In this document: in pieces, positions 37,091 to 49,920 of the stretch
Layout of the letters: the number at the start of each line of letters is the position of its first letter
Position numbering within the stretch: the stretch's first letter is position 1
NCBI RefSeq assembly: GCF_963678635.1
Contig: NC_087067.1
Location: 9,347,716 to 9,411,715 of the forward strand
From: Symsagittifera roscoffensis
Taxonomy: Eukaryota; Xenacoelomorpha; Acoela; Convolutidae
Direction: 5' to 3'
DNA length: 64,000 bases
Made by a program: the position numbers and the translations under genes
The notes under the pieces: generated by a model
The model's input: only the letters and a program-made list of their open reading frames with translations
The model's database searches: none
What the model was told of the DNA's origin: nothing

Positions 37091-38789
37091 TACATGTTTT
37101 TATGGCGCTCCTGGGTGTTATTCTTTTTAACATCATGACCGGCAGAACCGTTAACGAGCACTCCGCGCCGAGCGGATACTCACATTAACGCCCTTATTAG
37201 GCCTAAGCCGCCGGGGCGGAGGGGTGGTTCGGAGCGCGGAAGCCCTCCGGATTACCGTGAATAGCTTTTTAACTTAGTTAAGACCGAAAATTCACGAACC
37301 AGGAAGGGTGGGGGGATCGGCCATTCCCTCGTTCCATGAGAGGTTCGTGACCAAAAACACTTAAAGATATAAGTAAAACCAAACAAAAAGTAGTATAGTA
37401 CCCAAGAAAAACAAAAAATATAAAAAAAAGCCGAAAAAACCAAAAACAGTAAAAAAGTAAAAAATCAGTAGAAATCATCACCCCAGACAAGATCTGATCC
37501 AACCCCCCCGTTTGTTGTTGATAGATATATTGTTGTTACAGGCATTTATATCAGTCAGGATTGCTACGATCAGTTTTGTAGCCCGTTTGTGAGGCTTGTA
37601 CTGTAGGGTTATTTGAGCATTTAAGCACGTTAATGATAAATTGCGCTCAATCCGGAAGGGTCAGATGATTTGCGCTCAATTCGGAAGGGTCTTGGGTGAA
37701 GACCGATCCGGCAAGCAGTAAAAGGAGCAACAAGAAGGGGCTCAACGACAACAACAATCGACTGTTGGGTATCGTTAACAAGTTTTGTATCCCTTTTGGT
37801 ACAAAAAGTAAGATAGTAATCTGTGGGGGGCTCGACAGTGCTGCACTGTAGTGACCCTTCACCGAACTGCGAATATCCGAGTTAAGCACCTTAATTCGGA
37901 TACTGAACAAACCCGGAGGGGTATAGTATTACTATTATTATTACTTATAGAGCCTATATTAATAGTCTTATATCGTTTTTCAGTGAAAAACAACGAAAAC
38001 AGACCGGTTTTTAGGGTCAAATTAGCGATATTTTGATCCCCCCACAAGTCGCGATTTTTGAAATATCGATATTTTTTGAAACGGAAAAAAGCGCTAAGTT
38101 AGTGTGTTACATCGTAACTGCACTACCACAATAGACAGAACCGGTTAAGTTTAGTTCGAAGGTGGTTGGAACTATTGTGGTACCGAAAACTGAAATTTCG
38201 TGATTTTTGAGAAAACGAAACAATATAAATTTAGAAAATTTTTTGAAATCTTTGAGTTACAACAGTAAAAATAGTTGTTCGGACAACGTCCACTAGTGAA
38301 TCTACAAGTTTTAAAACCCGCTACCCGAAAGCCTTCCGGGTTGCAGAGAAATCGAACTTAACGAGTTTGATTTGGTGGATTCATCAATCCGGAGGGGTAC
38401 AGGTAGCATAGTTTTTTGCAAATTTTTTCAACTAAAGCGTTTTAGATCGGGTCTTTTGCATCGAACTAGAAGAGTATAGGCCTTATGAGCTCGGATCAAT
38501 AATTTTCAGGTCGAAAGGACCAGATTTGCGGAAAAAGTTAGGCGGAACCTATAAGAGAGAAAAATTTTTGAGTTTGCAAGAAAGACGTTTTGGCTAATAA
38601 CTTTTCGACAACTGTACAGATCCGGTTAATCTTGGTACCATTAGATCAGAAATTAGCTGAACTTACTAGTAGGAAAGAGAATTACTCGAAAAAGCGAGCG
38701 AGAAAATTTTTGGAGATTGTTTTTAGCAAATTACACAAATCCGGAGGGGTACACCCTTCACGTTTTATAAACAAACCTGAAAGAATAGA
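37091..38789 (+). other. Leader of X, joined directly to ORF2
   Basis: It matches the E3 leader (51719-53390) at high identity. It carries scattered copies of AATCCGGARGGGT-like motifs near 37650, 37679, 37912, 38387 and 38740. No gene is seen; short frames recur in both copies only because the leader is duplicated. Similarity to the E3 leader ends just before 38770. Confidence 0.65.
37103..37117 (+). promoter_or_regulatory. tRNA primer binding site (X)
   Basis: TGGCGCTCCTGGGTG lies 12 bp after the LTR end and is identical to the E2 and E3 sites. Confidence 0.7.
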
Positions 38790-41333
38790 ATGGACAACTT
38801 CAACTTGGATGAATTGATGGACCTGGCAGAGGCATATGTAGGACCGATGATAGATGCGATCTATCGTCGGCTGATCGATCGAGACTTCGCTCTGGAGGAC
38901 CCAGAGGTGGTCATGTTGCTGACCGCCCTGATCAACATCTTGGGGCACGACAACCGTGGGGACCGCCCCACGGAAGTCCTGTTGATGGCAGCATATGGAG
39001 AAAGAGGAGTACTAGACCGCCCGAACATGAGAGTGATGAGGTGGAGAAACGGGGCTCTCTCAGGGAGTGACTTGGCGAATGAGCCTGGATTGGGAAGTTC
39101 TAGGACTTACCAACCAGGTGAGATGCCAATGCCCTCCAAGCCCAAACCTGGGTTGACGAGAATGCATCGGGAGATGAACAGCGAGGCGACCTCGTCTGGT
39201 TCACCACTGAGAGCAGCTGTGCCACCAAAAAGGGCGAAAGTAACACAGAAGGTTCAGACGAACCAAACCATGCAAGATCTGGATGAGATGAACGATGAGC
39301 TGAAAAGTACAAAGAAGGAGCTGGACGAGATGACCAGAAGCATGCTCCAGATGGAGGAAGATCGGGAAATGTGGAGAAAGTTGTTTGAAGACTGCAACAA
39401 AAAGCAGGGTCAAGAGATTGAGCGCTTAAGGCAGGAATACAAAGAGCGATCGGAGCAGGTGGCGTTGACAACGGCCGTGGAGAAAGTAATACCTGCAAGG
39501 GATATTCCTCGTGGGCAGTCCCCGATGGAGCTCTTGACACCTCGAGAAATGAGTCAAACAACGGAGACACGACCTCCAGTAGAGACAAATCGAGTAACAA
39601 TCCCGGATCCTAGTGACACCTTGGGTGATCCCGTCGTAGAACAGACAGTGAGGAAACTGATAGAGACAGCTGGACGACTGGTCGCCAACAAGAATGCGCC
39701 AAGTTCCGGGGTGACTGCACCCTATGGAACGATTGACGATACGGGCCGAGTACAACTCTTCCAGACCGTGATCAGACAAGGGATAAGTAACGTGACACCA
39801 CTCATGGGGAGCTCGAGAATCCCAGAGAGGAAAGTACGAAAGATGCCAGCGAAGAAAGTGTCTCGTATAATAGACGTACAGAAGAATAATCAATTGAAAT
39901 ATAATTTCACGGGAGTTCCGGAGACGGATCCGAGGGCCTGCTTCAATCGAGCTACCTGGAGCCCGGCTGTGAACCTGCAGCAACCACCACTCGGGACATC
40001 TCACCTGATATTGGGAGACAGCTTAGTCAGAGTGCTGTCGAATTTGAGGACCTCATGGGTCACCACGGTGATGGCCTTTGGAGGCGCGACGATAGCCCAA
40101 TTATATCGGATGGTGGAACTGATGAATCCAGGGAAGATTCCCAATGTGATGATCTTAGTTGGGACGAATGATATCTCCAGAGGATCAGACGAGCAGGAAG
40201 CATTGTGGGAGTCAATGATGGTGTGTCTGTTCACTACTCTCTGGCAGAAGTTCAGTTGCCTGGTACTGACCGTTTGCACTGTGCCAATGAACGCGAGAAG
40301 CCTGACAGCATCAGGAAGAAGGCACAACGAGGGAGTCATGAGATGGAACAACATCTTGAGGAACCTAGCAAATCGAAATGCCGGAAGGATGATCCTCATG
40401 GACATTGAACATGAGTTGAGAGCCATGGATCAGGCCAGACTGACCACGGATGGCATCCACTTCGACAGTATCGAAGGACAAGCTTGGTTGAATCGAGTCT
40501 TCCAAGAACGGTTGGATGAGCTGGAAGCAGAACTCTTTGACACAGGAGTGCTGAAGGAAGAGGGAACGGTGAGTGATGCGGTGATTACCACCTTTGTGCC
40601 TCCTAGCCTGGAAACACGCCTGGGTACGGTCCCAGCCGTCACCAATTACCGGCAACAAAGCTCCAGCGAACCAGGTCGAAGAACAGACGTGCAGGATCGG
40701 TTGGGAGAAGCACCGATGAGGAGAACAATTCATCCCAGGAGAAGGATAGGACCTGTCAACCAACCAATCGAAGAAGTAGCAGGCACATCTAGATCGGACA
40801 CCAGATCGGAGATGACGAGTACCAGTCGAGAGGATAGACCAAGTAGAGGCTCATTGATGTGGTCGAGACCCATACCGTCTCCCTGGCATGTATACAAAGA
40901 CGAACTAATGAAGCTGGATCTTCAGAGAGTAAGCTTCATCGAAGATGCAAGGAGGATGTTGAATGGAGCGATGTTATCCGTCAGCAGATTATACTCAATA
41001 ACCGGCGTAGACTGGTTGATAGCCGCTAGCATAAATTTCAGCTCCACGACGGCCTTGAGGTTTGCTGATTTGGAGGGACTGCCCTCTAACAACACGATGG
41101 GACCAGTGAATGCGAGACCGTTGCAAGATGTTAGATTGAACCATGATGAGGGGAATCGTGAAGAGAGACCAGGAAGATTCCTGACGGCGAGAGCACCGAT
41201 TGGACAACACGTGAAGATATTCAGGCAGCTGACGACACCACCTGGTCATGTGAAGGAGAGAGTGTACCCAAAACTAGTGAACCAAGATGGTGATGCCCAG
41301 AGATATGGCGGATTCAGCGATAAAGAAAGATGA
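38790..41333 (+). pseudogene. ORF2 N-terminal part: coiled coil and SGNH hydrolase (X)
   Basis: ATG 38790 gives the cleanest ORF2 N-terminus in the window. The IDAIYRRLIDRDF block and GDRPTEVLLM come first, then a long E/K/M-rich coiled coil (about residues 165-215). The SGNH hydrolase blocks are GDS (40014-40022), GTND (40161-40172) and DGIH (40449-40460). The family match leaves this frame near 41328, in the stretch just before the second SGNH-like module, so the end at 41333 is false. Confidence 0.8.
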
Positions 41334-41444
41334 GACCATCTTCGCCGCCTATGACAAAGCAGAGATGAGGAAGGCCAAAATCATGGTAGTAGCGAATTCA
41401 GAGTTCGTGTACACCTCCAAGTCTTTTTTTGGCCGGACGTCATA

Positions 41445-42893
41445 ATGTTGGCCGCGGTTGACCTAGACCTATTGCAATCAGTGTCTTTGGCTATAGGGGT
41501 ACAAAGGCAGACAGACATGAACCCAATAACGATTGTGTTTGCTGGCATCAATGACCATCTACACAGTAGAGGTTTTCTGAGCAGGCTCAGAGATCCTGCA
41601 ACAGCAGAAAACGCAGTATGGCCAGCAATAAAAGACATCCTGGAGTCGATGGGTGAAGTGGTGGATGCTACGAAGGAGGGGTCATTCAATAAAGTGGCGT
41701 TGAGAGTAGTATTCGCGTTGTCTCCGGGATATGCACATCTCCCGGATGGACTGAAGTTTGTGTACGCAATGGTAGCCTTACGTTCGGAAGGAAAATATGA
41801 TGTGATCATATCGGCCCCGAATCGCATGATAGAAATGGAGAACCTGAGGCCACTTAAGGCTGAACTGCCTGCAGTATGGTCAGATATCTCAAACGCGATG
41901 AGAGGATTCAAGGACCACGCGCTACACATGTTAGTGTTGGACGAAGTGCTGGGGTTGGAACTGTCCAACTTCAGTCGGCAACTCAAACTGAAACCGGGAA
42001 TAGACGACGACCATCGAGTGATCACGGCAATGTCCAACGACTTATGGTTCCGAGCAATGGAAGTGGCAAGTGAAGACACAAGAAGAAAAAATTCACTAGA
42101 GACGAGAGCTCATCTGGAGGCGATGGTTCTGAGAACCAAGCCGGAAGCCAACCAGTGGCTACACCTGAATCCTAGAGTAGCGGCATTGGGTGCGGATGCT
42201 TTTCAGCAAGGCCCCGTAATGATCACGAAGATACATGCCTACTTGTTGAAGGAGGTGAACCTGGCGGAAAATGCCGGAGAAAAGACCGCTGAGTTTGTGA
42301 ACAGAATATGTCAGATTACTCTGGAAACCTTCTGGATCCAGGAAGTGAAGGGACAGGAGGGATTTGAAAGGACAGACAGCATGCTAGAAGGGTTGGGAGC
42401 CGGATGGACCGCGTCCTTCTTGGCAAAAGTTTACCCGAAAGTCTCGCACTATTTGATAAAGGAATTCCTCCAAGCAGTAGTGGGAGTATCGATAGTGGAA
42501 TTAATAGCCTTGTTCGTGACATTCGGAGCGGAGAGTTTCGTGAAAGGACCGGTGATACTGCTCACGGATGGAATACAGAACCTGCGACTAGATGGACTTC
42601 TGACATTGATCGCAATAACCCACGGAAACTTGGGAGGACTAATGAAACTGGCACGTTGTCCAGAGCAGATGAAAGAGAGGGTGAGGAATCTGGATATGAA
42701 GAAACCCACGGACTCGTGGAACAAAATAAGAGATCTGAGACACACTCTTATCCAATATCTCTTGCAGCAAAATCGCTTTGGAACCGGAGAAGACGAGACA
42801 ATTGAAAGAGAGGAAGATGTTAGACGACATGTGGGAGGCATGCCGCTATTAACGGATCTGAGCTTGGCTATGAGGACCGATCCCTGGCGCTGA
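41445..42893 (+). pseudogene. ORF2 second SGNH-like module and following region (X)
   Basis: A short piece in a third frame (about 41329-41420) links to this one. A missing T in the T-run at 41424-41430 explains the second shift. The frame carries AGINDH (41541-41558), SPGYAHLP, a VLDEVLGLELSNF block and DDDH, matching E1 and E2. The first block, AGSD in E1 and E2, reads ANSE here, so the presumed nucleophile motif is lost. The frame ends at 42893 by a 1-nt deletion in a DPLALIRG-like segment. Confidence 0.75.
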
Positions 42894-42964
42894 TCAGAGG
42901 AGTCACGGAGTTCGTGACAGTCATCTAAGGACCAGCAGTCACGTTTGCGTTCCCTGACGTTAAA

Positions 42965-43264
42965 GTGGAAGCATATAGGAGGTCGGTGCTGCACCTGAAC
43001 CTCATATCGGCAGTGGATGGTAGTACACTGAACTGGTATGAGCAGAACACATTGCGGGAGCTCATGAGTGAAGATCTGTTATTTGCGAAAATGTCGGAGC
43101 CAGAGATGACAGTCATCAATTTTGACGATCACTTCCGTGATCGCATGGGAGAAGTAGAAAGAGGACACATCGAGGTGTTTCCAAAGCTTTGGAATCTGAG
43201 ACCCTATGACAAAACGAATGGTGAAATAACCAGAGTGCCTCGTCTCACTGCAGCATATCACTAA
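42965..43264 (+). pseudogene. ORF2 fragment after a frameshift and stop (X)
   Basis: It continues ORF2 in a new frame. The segment just before it (42886-42964) belongs to the same frame but has TAA where E1 and E2 encode tyrosine (VVYGPV or CIYGPA region). The fragment matches E1 at about 7430-7720 (SVLYVNLVSVVD-like). It ends at TAA 43262-43264 inside a block that is sense in E1. Confidence 0.7.
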
Positions 43265-43873
43265 GTGAGAGAAGAAACGAAGGACTGGGGTGATTACAAG
43301 AAGCTACCGGAGGCAATCCCTGAATTCCCTCTAATAAGAAGGATGTTGCTCGGAGCAGTCTCCGTAGTACAAACTCCTAGGTTGAGAGCATTCGAAACCA
43401 ATGAAAGGAGAGTAGGGAATTTCTCGGGAACGATGGATCCATGCTTCGTAGGGAGAAATGCCGCCGTGTTACAGTACACACGATTTGCGTACACGGATCA
43501 AGCGACGAGAAGGCGAATAAGCAACGCCGCTACTCCCAAGCCTGGAAGATTTGATGAGGAATGGAGAGGACTAGGCTTAGCTCCGATGAGAATGAGAGGC
43601 AGGGCAGAATTGCCTGAAGCCTCGTTGATCCTGACCAGTGTGAAAAAGGAGATGAAAGTGGGAGGAATATTGCAGACGAGAACTTTCCTGGCACCCTTCG
43701 GCTGCGAAGAAATCAAAGTGGTCCATGGAGAAGAGGAAGATAAATCGGCCGGTACATTGCTCATACCGAGATTCCAGGAAGAAGCCGATATTGACGAACA
43801 AGGACCAGTGAGCCCGAACAAGGATAAGTCAGAAGGAGATGACGGACAGGGTGGAAGCCGTCAGACTGAATAA
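43265..43873 (+). pseudogene. ORF2 fragment, same frame as the previous (X)
   Basis: It is directly continuous with 42965-43264 across one TAA, matching E1 about 7720-8300: a FPLIRRMLLG block, then an acidic tail. It ends at TAA 43871-43873. E2 has no stop in this area and E1 has one at a different place. Confidence 0.7.
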
Positions 43874-43876
43874 CCC

Positions 43877-46800
43877 ATGCAACAAGATCAAGCTGGTGGG
43901 GAAGACGACAGGGCATCGACAGGAGGAGCATCCAGCCTGGATTTCAATATCTTCAGTGATCTTGAGAATAATGCAGACACGTTGGAAACGACTGAGCCGG
44001 CGGATGAAGGCATCTCGACACTGGAACCTCCGTCAGCCTTTGAGGAAATGAAACGGAATTTGCCGGAGAGCAGCTCTCCTGGCAATTCAAGAAATAACGA
44101 CCAGAGAATCCTCATGGAATCACTGCGGAGGAGAAGAATAGAGGCCTCAGCCAGAGTACCTTTCTTGGGAACGCTGCCCGAAGAAGAATGGGAAGTACAT
44201 CACCGAGACCATGAGAGTAGGACGGGATGTAAGCTAGACAGAGTAGCGTTTATGGAAGAAGTCTGGACCGTGATTCAGAGCTATGGGACCCAGTCCATCC
44301 TCAAAACAGGTCTCAATCAACCCTTGATGAGAGAAATACTTGACAAGCTTGATGAGTGTGAAGGGAGACTGAGTGAGTTATTGATCGACTCAGCCACTGA
44401 TGAGAGTGAAGCGAATTCTCCCATCAAGATGACACCGCAGGACGATGAAGGAGAGATGGTGTATCTGTCAAGAACCAGGAGAGGGATGATGCGATCGAAA
44501 ATGGTGATTGATAAAATCAATGCGATGAAAATGAAGTTAGGCAGCAGAGTGATGCCGAGGAGAATTGGGAAGACGAAGGTGGATTCAGAAATATCGATGA
44601 AAGCTGGTAACTCAGCGAAAAGAAAACAAGTCGAGGAAGTCATGGATTTGGGGCAAGGTGATTATCAATTGTCTGGCACAGATAGAGTATTAACTGATAT
44701 AGCGATGGTGCCACCCATTCTCATGGCGGGGATAAAGTCAACCGGTTATAAATCCAAAAGGAGTGACCGCACTCTGACTGGAGCAACTTTAGAAATGGAA
44801 ATACTCAGCCAATGTGGAGAGAGCAAAATGAGAGACTTCAAGCCATCTCCCATGAATCATGGAAAGGGAAGTGTTACAGGACAACTAACACCAGTGGAAT
44901 ACAACCGACTGACAGTGTCGGAGACAGTGTCGATAGATGAACCCACCGGTGGATACATGGAGATGTTGGAATACCGAAACTCGGCTAGAGGGTATGTAAT
45001 GGCCCTGGAAGACGAAAAAGCCATGGAGGGTTATCTGGAAATGATGTTGCAAGGCACCACCCTCAAGCAGAAGGCGTATGGAACCTTGGCATCGTCTGAC
45101 ATACAGGCGGAAACAATCGAGCAGTTAGTGAGCCTTCCATGGAAAGCAGTAGTATTGAGGTATTTCGAAGAAGAAATGAGGACTACGCCAAGAATACATG
45201 CTCTCGTGGCAGTACCTTACGTAAGAACAGAGTTACAACTCAGGTTCGCCTGGTGCATGATGGGACTGACTCGCGAAGAATATGATTCAGAAGAAAGAAA
45301 GAGATCAAAAGAAGAAAAGGTTTTCCTTATGACGAATCTGAGGGATCTGATAGTCCAGGAGGGAGCAGCAGTAGCGTGTGCGAAGCGGAGAGATGCTCTC
45401 TGTTTCATTCGATTCCTGATAGAGCAGATTTCAGTACCTGCATTAAACACTTGTGTTAAAATGTTGAGGGAAGGCGATGAGCGAACGAAAGCCTTGTTCT
45501 TGCTAGCACTGTTGGATATGCAGCAAAGTAAACCGATGAGGGTAAACATGAAAGAACCTGAAGAATTGGAACCCATGAAAAAGATAGACGAGATCAGGAG
45601 ATTCTCAAACAAGGAGTTGAGACTCACTAAAGAATCTATGGGAGCATTGCCGAAATCCAGTGAGTACTGTGGACCGATCAAGAAGAAGTCATATAGCTAC
45701 GTGTCCGGGATTATAGGGATAGCGTACAATCCTTTCCTGAGTGAAGACATACGCGATTGCTTCTTTGATTATGAGCAGGCGGTGTTACTAAGATTCTGGA
45801 CGTCCAGAATTGTGACGACTAAGAGCGTTAACAATCCACAGGCCAAATTGGGATTGGTCTTGGAAGAAGAGGTGACTGCACCTTCGGTACCAAAATCCGA
45901 CAAGAGAGTGGAGTTTGGGTTGGAATTCTCAGATGAATTACTGAGAACGAGCTTGATGGCAGTGTGGGAATTGATCAGGCCATCATGGTGTCCTAGTCCC
46001 AACGTTGACTCAATGTTACGGGCGACACAAGACGTACAGAGGGAACTGAATGCAGACTGTAACCTGCGTGACCTCAACATCATATATAATGTGATGATAA
46101 CAGCCTCTAAGAGCAACGGAGAAGATAAGGTAGAGTTGCCTGGCTGGGGACCAGAAGACTGGGTCAAACCTGGTAGCTGTCTGGCGGAAGTCTGTGGACT
46201 GGAGGGTCACGTTTGTGGAGGTCTAGACTGTGTGAAAACCCTGGAGAAACAACACAAGCAATTGACAGTATTGTTTGGAAACGTAGTGATGAAAGCAAGA
46301 ACAGAAACAGAACTGATAGCAGATTGCCATGGAGGAACCGATGTGAATCTAGTGACTGCACTAGGATTCTACAGCATGTTTGGTTCTTTAGAGTCACTAT
46401 TGAATCTAGAACAGAAACATGAGATGGTCACAGCCATCAGTGTAGAAGTATTCCCAGGAGTTCTGCAGACTGAGCAGAAGTATATAGGAAAATGGAGGGA
46501 AGCAATCGAAACAGAGATGAACATCAGACACAGCGAAACTTATTGTAGACCATCAGGAGCACGATATTTGGTGGGTTCAACGTTGGCTCCAATGTGCAAG
46601 AGCAGATACCCTGTACATTTCGTGGCTGTGGACGTGAAGAGTACAAGAACGATCGTGGATCAAGCTTTCTCAGTGCCGAAGTGTGTGAGATTGGCGAGAA
46701 TGTCTGAAAAGTCTTACGAGTTATTATGTAAGATGTTCTCAGCAGTTCCAGAGAGAACCAAAGAGGAGTTGGAGTCAATACTAGGAAAGAAGTTCATGGG

Positions 46801-47086
46801 ATATGTGAGTGGGAACTTCAGTGACTTTGAAAAACAGAAACAGAGAGGATCAACTGTCACAGATTACAATGCAGTAGATGAGAATGATGAAATCCACCGA
46901 GTGATGATGGAAGTGGAACCATTGCTGGAAGCTTCGGGAAAACGTAATTGGAGGAGTATCATGTTGACGCATGACGAGTTTCCTTGCCACTGCTTGCTGC
47001 AGACCTGGTGGTATCCCAAGCGTAGTAATCTGATGTTGATCTGGGACTCTGGAGAGCTGCTCTCCATGGGTTTACCAGATTCATGA
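43877..47086 (+). pseudogene. ORF2 central and C-terminal part (X)
   Basis: Same frame as the two fragments before it. It matches E1 8559-11020 and includes the ~125 residues deleted there. Blocks are FLGTLPEEEW, YGTQSILKTGLNQP, YNPFLSEDIRD, the cysteine cluster C-x4-C-x6-C-x4-C (46178-46231), HGGTDVNLVTALGF and VPKCVRLARMSE. It ends at TGA 47084-47086 in a QNQQ/HRQK-type position. Confidence 0.75.
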
Positions 47087-47233
47087 CAACCCATAACACT
47101 AGTGATAGTGGGAGTTATGATGGCGATACGATGGCTGGAAGCTCATGTGAGAGAAAATAATAGACAGGAGGCACCGACGAGAGAACAATTGCGGAAATTG
47201 GATTGACTAAAAGATTTAGATCTTTTTGAAACA

Positions 47234-47872
47234 ATGTGCAAAGTTCTAAACATTCCGATGGAAGTGAAGAAGATATGGGCGAGAAAACGATTGATGGAAT
47301 GGTTCAGAGCTAACATGACTGCATTGTTGTATGAGTATGCGAAAAAGCATATGTCGAAGCATGGCAGAGTGTACGGTGAATATCAGCTGGACATTGGGGC
47401 AGGAGCTTTCAAGCGAGCTCTCGTGACTCATCGGAATGCAGTGACCACCGCCGTAAAGAGAATTTCCAGGACGAGTGAGCGTAGTGGAAATGAGAAGGCA
47501 GAGATGCTGAAAGAAGATTTGGAGAGAAACGTGACGTTGTGTCTCCACAACAGTTTCTGCAGAAACAGAGAATCCAACGTAGATCCCCTACCTTGCTGTA
47601 AACAGAGGGTAGAAGAGCAGAAGTGTTGGAGGACGGCTTCCAACAGCGTCAGGATAGCCAACGATGTGCTACAAGACACGGAAACCGAAAGTGTCAGAGT
47701 CAGTGTCACAGGAGGAAGAAATGGAACATTGATGAATGGTCGAGAAAACAAGAGGCAACAAGAAAGAAAATTAGAAGAATTTAGAAGTTTTAGAACTTCT
47801 AAACGACAAAAAGGAAGAGAACAAAGGAGTGATGAAGAAAACTTAAAACTCAGAATTGTTTTATGTGTGTGA
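47234..47872 (+). pseudogene. ORF2 extreme C-terminus (X)
   Basis: Same frame as 43877-47086, after a second TGA near 47203-47208. It matches the E1 and E2 ends (WFRA..T, LTHRNAVTTAVKR-like, LCLHNSFCRNRE), then a Lys/Arg/Gln-rich tail. Confidence 0.7.
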
Positions 47873-48512
47873 AAAACTCAAGTGAGAAACCAAACAACCA
47901 AGTTGTAATTGAAAACTGAAACATTTAGTTGAGTTTTGAAATTGTTGCATTTATAAATTTGCTTTTTGATTTTAGTTGAAGTGGCTTTAGAGACACTTAT
48001 TATTTATTTAGAAAGGCTTAAGAGGAGAGTATATTTAAATATTCCAGCCTGCATGATTGTTTTTAATCACTTAGGAAGACTGATCACTTTGTGGTGACAT
48101 GAGAGACTTGAGTAATCTCTTGAAGAGGGAGGTTGTTACATTGTTCTTTCTAACCAGAGAGTTTCTTAGTTTTAATATTCAGGACAATAACAAGCAAGAT
48201 TTCCGAAGGGAAGAGCATAGTAGGATAATTTTAGCTTGTTGGTTGGCAGGACTGTCCTGCAAGCCAACACCTTTTAAATCTAAGAGAAAAAGTTTTAATC
48301 GGGACATTGACACTGGAAGTCAGAAAATATGTTTTATCCTAGGTCAAATCCTCAATGTGCAGATTAATGAGAGAATTTGAAGGCTATAGTGATGTAGTAT
48401 GATGCCATTTATATTCTGCAGTGAGTCGATGCAGTGACGTAGGTAAAAGTAATTTCGTGCATTTTGTAAATTCTGTTCGATGACACTGTAACGATTACGA
48501 ACATTGCGCTAT

Positions 48513-48545
48513 TCAATGAGGACATTGACCGGACTGTCCGGGGAG
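48513..48545 (+). promoter_or_regulatory. Potential RNA pseudoknot after ORF2 (X)
   Basis: TCAAT (48513-48517) pairs with ATTGA (48524-48528). The loop GAGGAC can pair with GTCC at 48536-48539, then GGGGAGTATGTG. Confidence 0.5.
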
Positions 48546-48766
48546 TATGTGACATTCGACCAGAATGGCCAAAATGCAATTTGTGCAGACTTCGAATTTT
48601 AGCAGCAAGCCTTCCGGATTGGTGGTTTTTAAGAACTAAGAGCGTTATTGGAACGTTTGGCCAGACGGTGAGGGCTGGAACATTCTAGTATTTTAAAATT
48701 TGAAAAATTCGAATGATGACGTCACATTTCTGAGAAATGCTGAAACGGCCATTTTAAACAAAAAAC

Positions 48767-48784
48767 GAGAGAAGAAAAAAAAAA
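48767..48784 (+). promoter_or_regulatory. Polypurine tract of X
   Basis: GAGAGAAG is followed by ten A. It is the expected plus-strand primer and sits 7 bp before the assumed LTR start TGCGATAGCG, so the true LTR edge may be slightly further left. Confidence 0.55.
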
Positions 48785-48791
48785 CTTTATC

Positions 48792-49441
48792 TGCGATAGC
48801 GAACAGGACGAAAATCGAGATTAAAAACGAAAACGAACTACAGAATAGCAGAGGACGTTCCGAGTTGCAACTATTGTGCTGCTACAATAGTTGCAAGGCC
48901 GTTGCGAACAACGGTGAAGGGTAAGAGACAGCCTTCCGGAATAGGAGGATTCAGCAGATTCGTCAATCCGGGTAAAGGAACTGAAACTTTTATCCTGTCA
49001 CGTAAACTTTTAGCTTCCTGTCATGTCCTGACTTGAATTTAATTAATATCTAGATTCATTTTGATAAGGATGAGAAGCTAGGAGTTGGGGGAAAGGGTTG
49101 ATCCATCTTCGATGGAGATGATGATTTTTATCTACTGAACAAAAACAATAGTAATATAATAAGTAGTAACCCTGTTTTTAGGAGTGACCTCGTGGTGGTC
49201 TGGGGATACTGAGACCCAGCCATGAGCTCACTAGTTGCATGTAATTAAGTTAATTTGAGCGTTCTGGTCGAAGCCGGAGAGCAGTAACGTTTTTGTCGAC
49301 CCGATGTTAGAAAGACCACCGAAAAGTACTGGCTTGGTAGAGACGGTGAAAAGCATGCAAAGCTCTGTTTAGACGTTAGCCAGTCGTCTTAAGACTTAGT
49401 TTTGTTATCCGTCGATATGTATCTTCCGGGCGGATGTTACA
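48792..49441 (+). repeat. Right LTR of X
   Basis: It repeats 36419-37090, ending in GGATGTTACA. Relative to the left LTR it lacks about 25 bp near 48950 and has a small GTG duplication in hairpin 2 (about 49193). Confidence 0.8.
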
Positions 49442-49920
49442 GATGAGAAGCTAGGAGTTGGGGGAAAGGGTTGATCCATCTTCGATGAAGATGATGATTT
49501 TTATCTACTGAACAAAAACAATAGTAATCCCTGTTTTTAGGAGTGACCTCGTGGTCTGGGGATACTGAGACCCAGCCATGAGCTCACTGTTTCTGCCAGG
49601 CATTTCGGGACCCGACATTTTTCAAACCCGAAACCCGATTACCCGATAAGCTAAAACCCGAACCCGAACCCGAACCCGACGGTTTCTTCAAACCCGAACC
49701 CGAACCCGACATTCATTTCAAACCCGAAACCCGGCCCGAAACCCGAAAAAGATCTCAAAACCCGATTACCCTACCCGATACCTGACATGCCCGATTTTCA
49801 GGTAGATTAAATGGTATGAACGTTGACGCAATAAATTTGATGCGTTTTTAGAGTGTAACTTTCTCTTACAGTGAACAATAAAAATAGCTGTAAAAACAAT
49901 ATTTATGCAATAAATGTGTA

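Larger units (their letters stand above)
47873..48791 (+). other. 3' non-coding tail of X
   Basis: There is no supported gene. It shares GTTTCTTAGTTTTAATAT and a GATGTAGTATGATGCCATTT block with the E1 tail. It holds the pseudoknot (48513-48545) and a polypurine tract (48767-48784) before the LTR. Confidence 0.6.
36419..49441 (+). mobile_element. X: LTR element with leader and ORF2 but no gag-pol
   Basis: LTRs at 36419-37090 and 48792-49441 flank a leader with a primer site, ORF2 and a tail. The ~7-9 kb of gag-pol seen in E2 and E3 is absent: the leader, which matches E3 leader up to about 53390, passes directly into the ORF2 start at 38790. X could not move by itself; it could be a deletion derivative or a reverse-transcribed spliced RNA. 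ORF2 carries at least three frameshifts and several stops. No clean target duplication is visible because the left LTR is preceded by element tail. Confidence 0.75.

Noticed and set aside
37647-38047. Short ORFs repeated at 37647, 52275 and 54142 (and neighbours) as genes
   Set aside because: They recur only because the leader is duplicated. They are antisense or overlapping, and end in non-coding motif repeats.
48099-48380. 93-codon ORF in the X tail
   Set aside because: The homologous E1 tail has blocks in common but not this frame.
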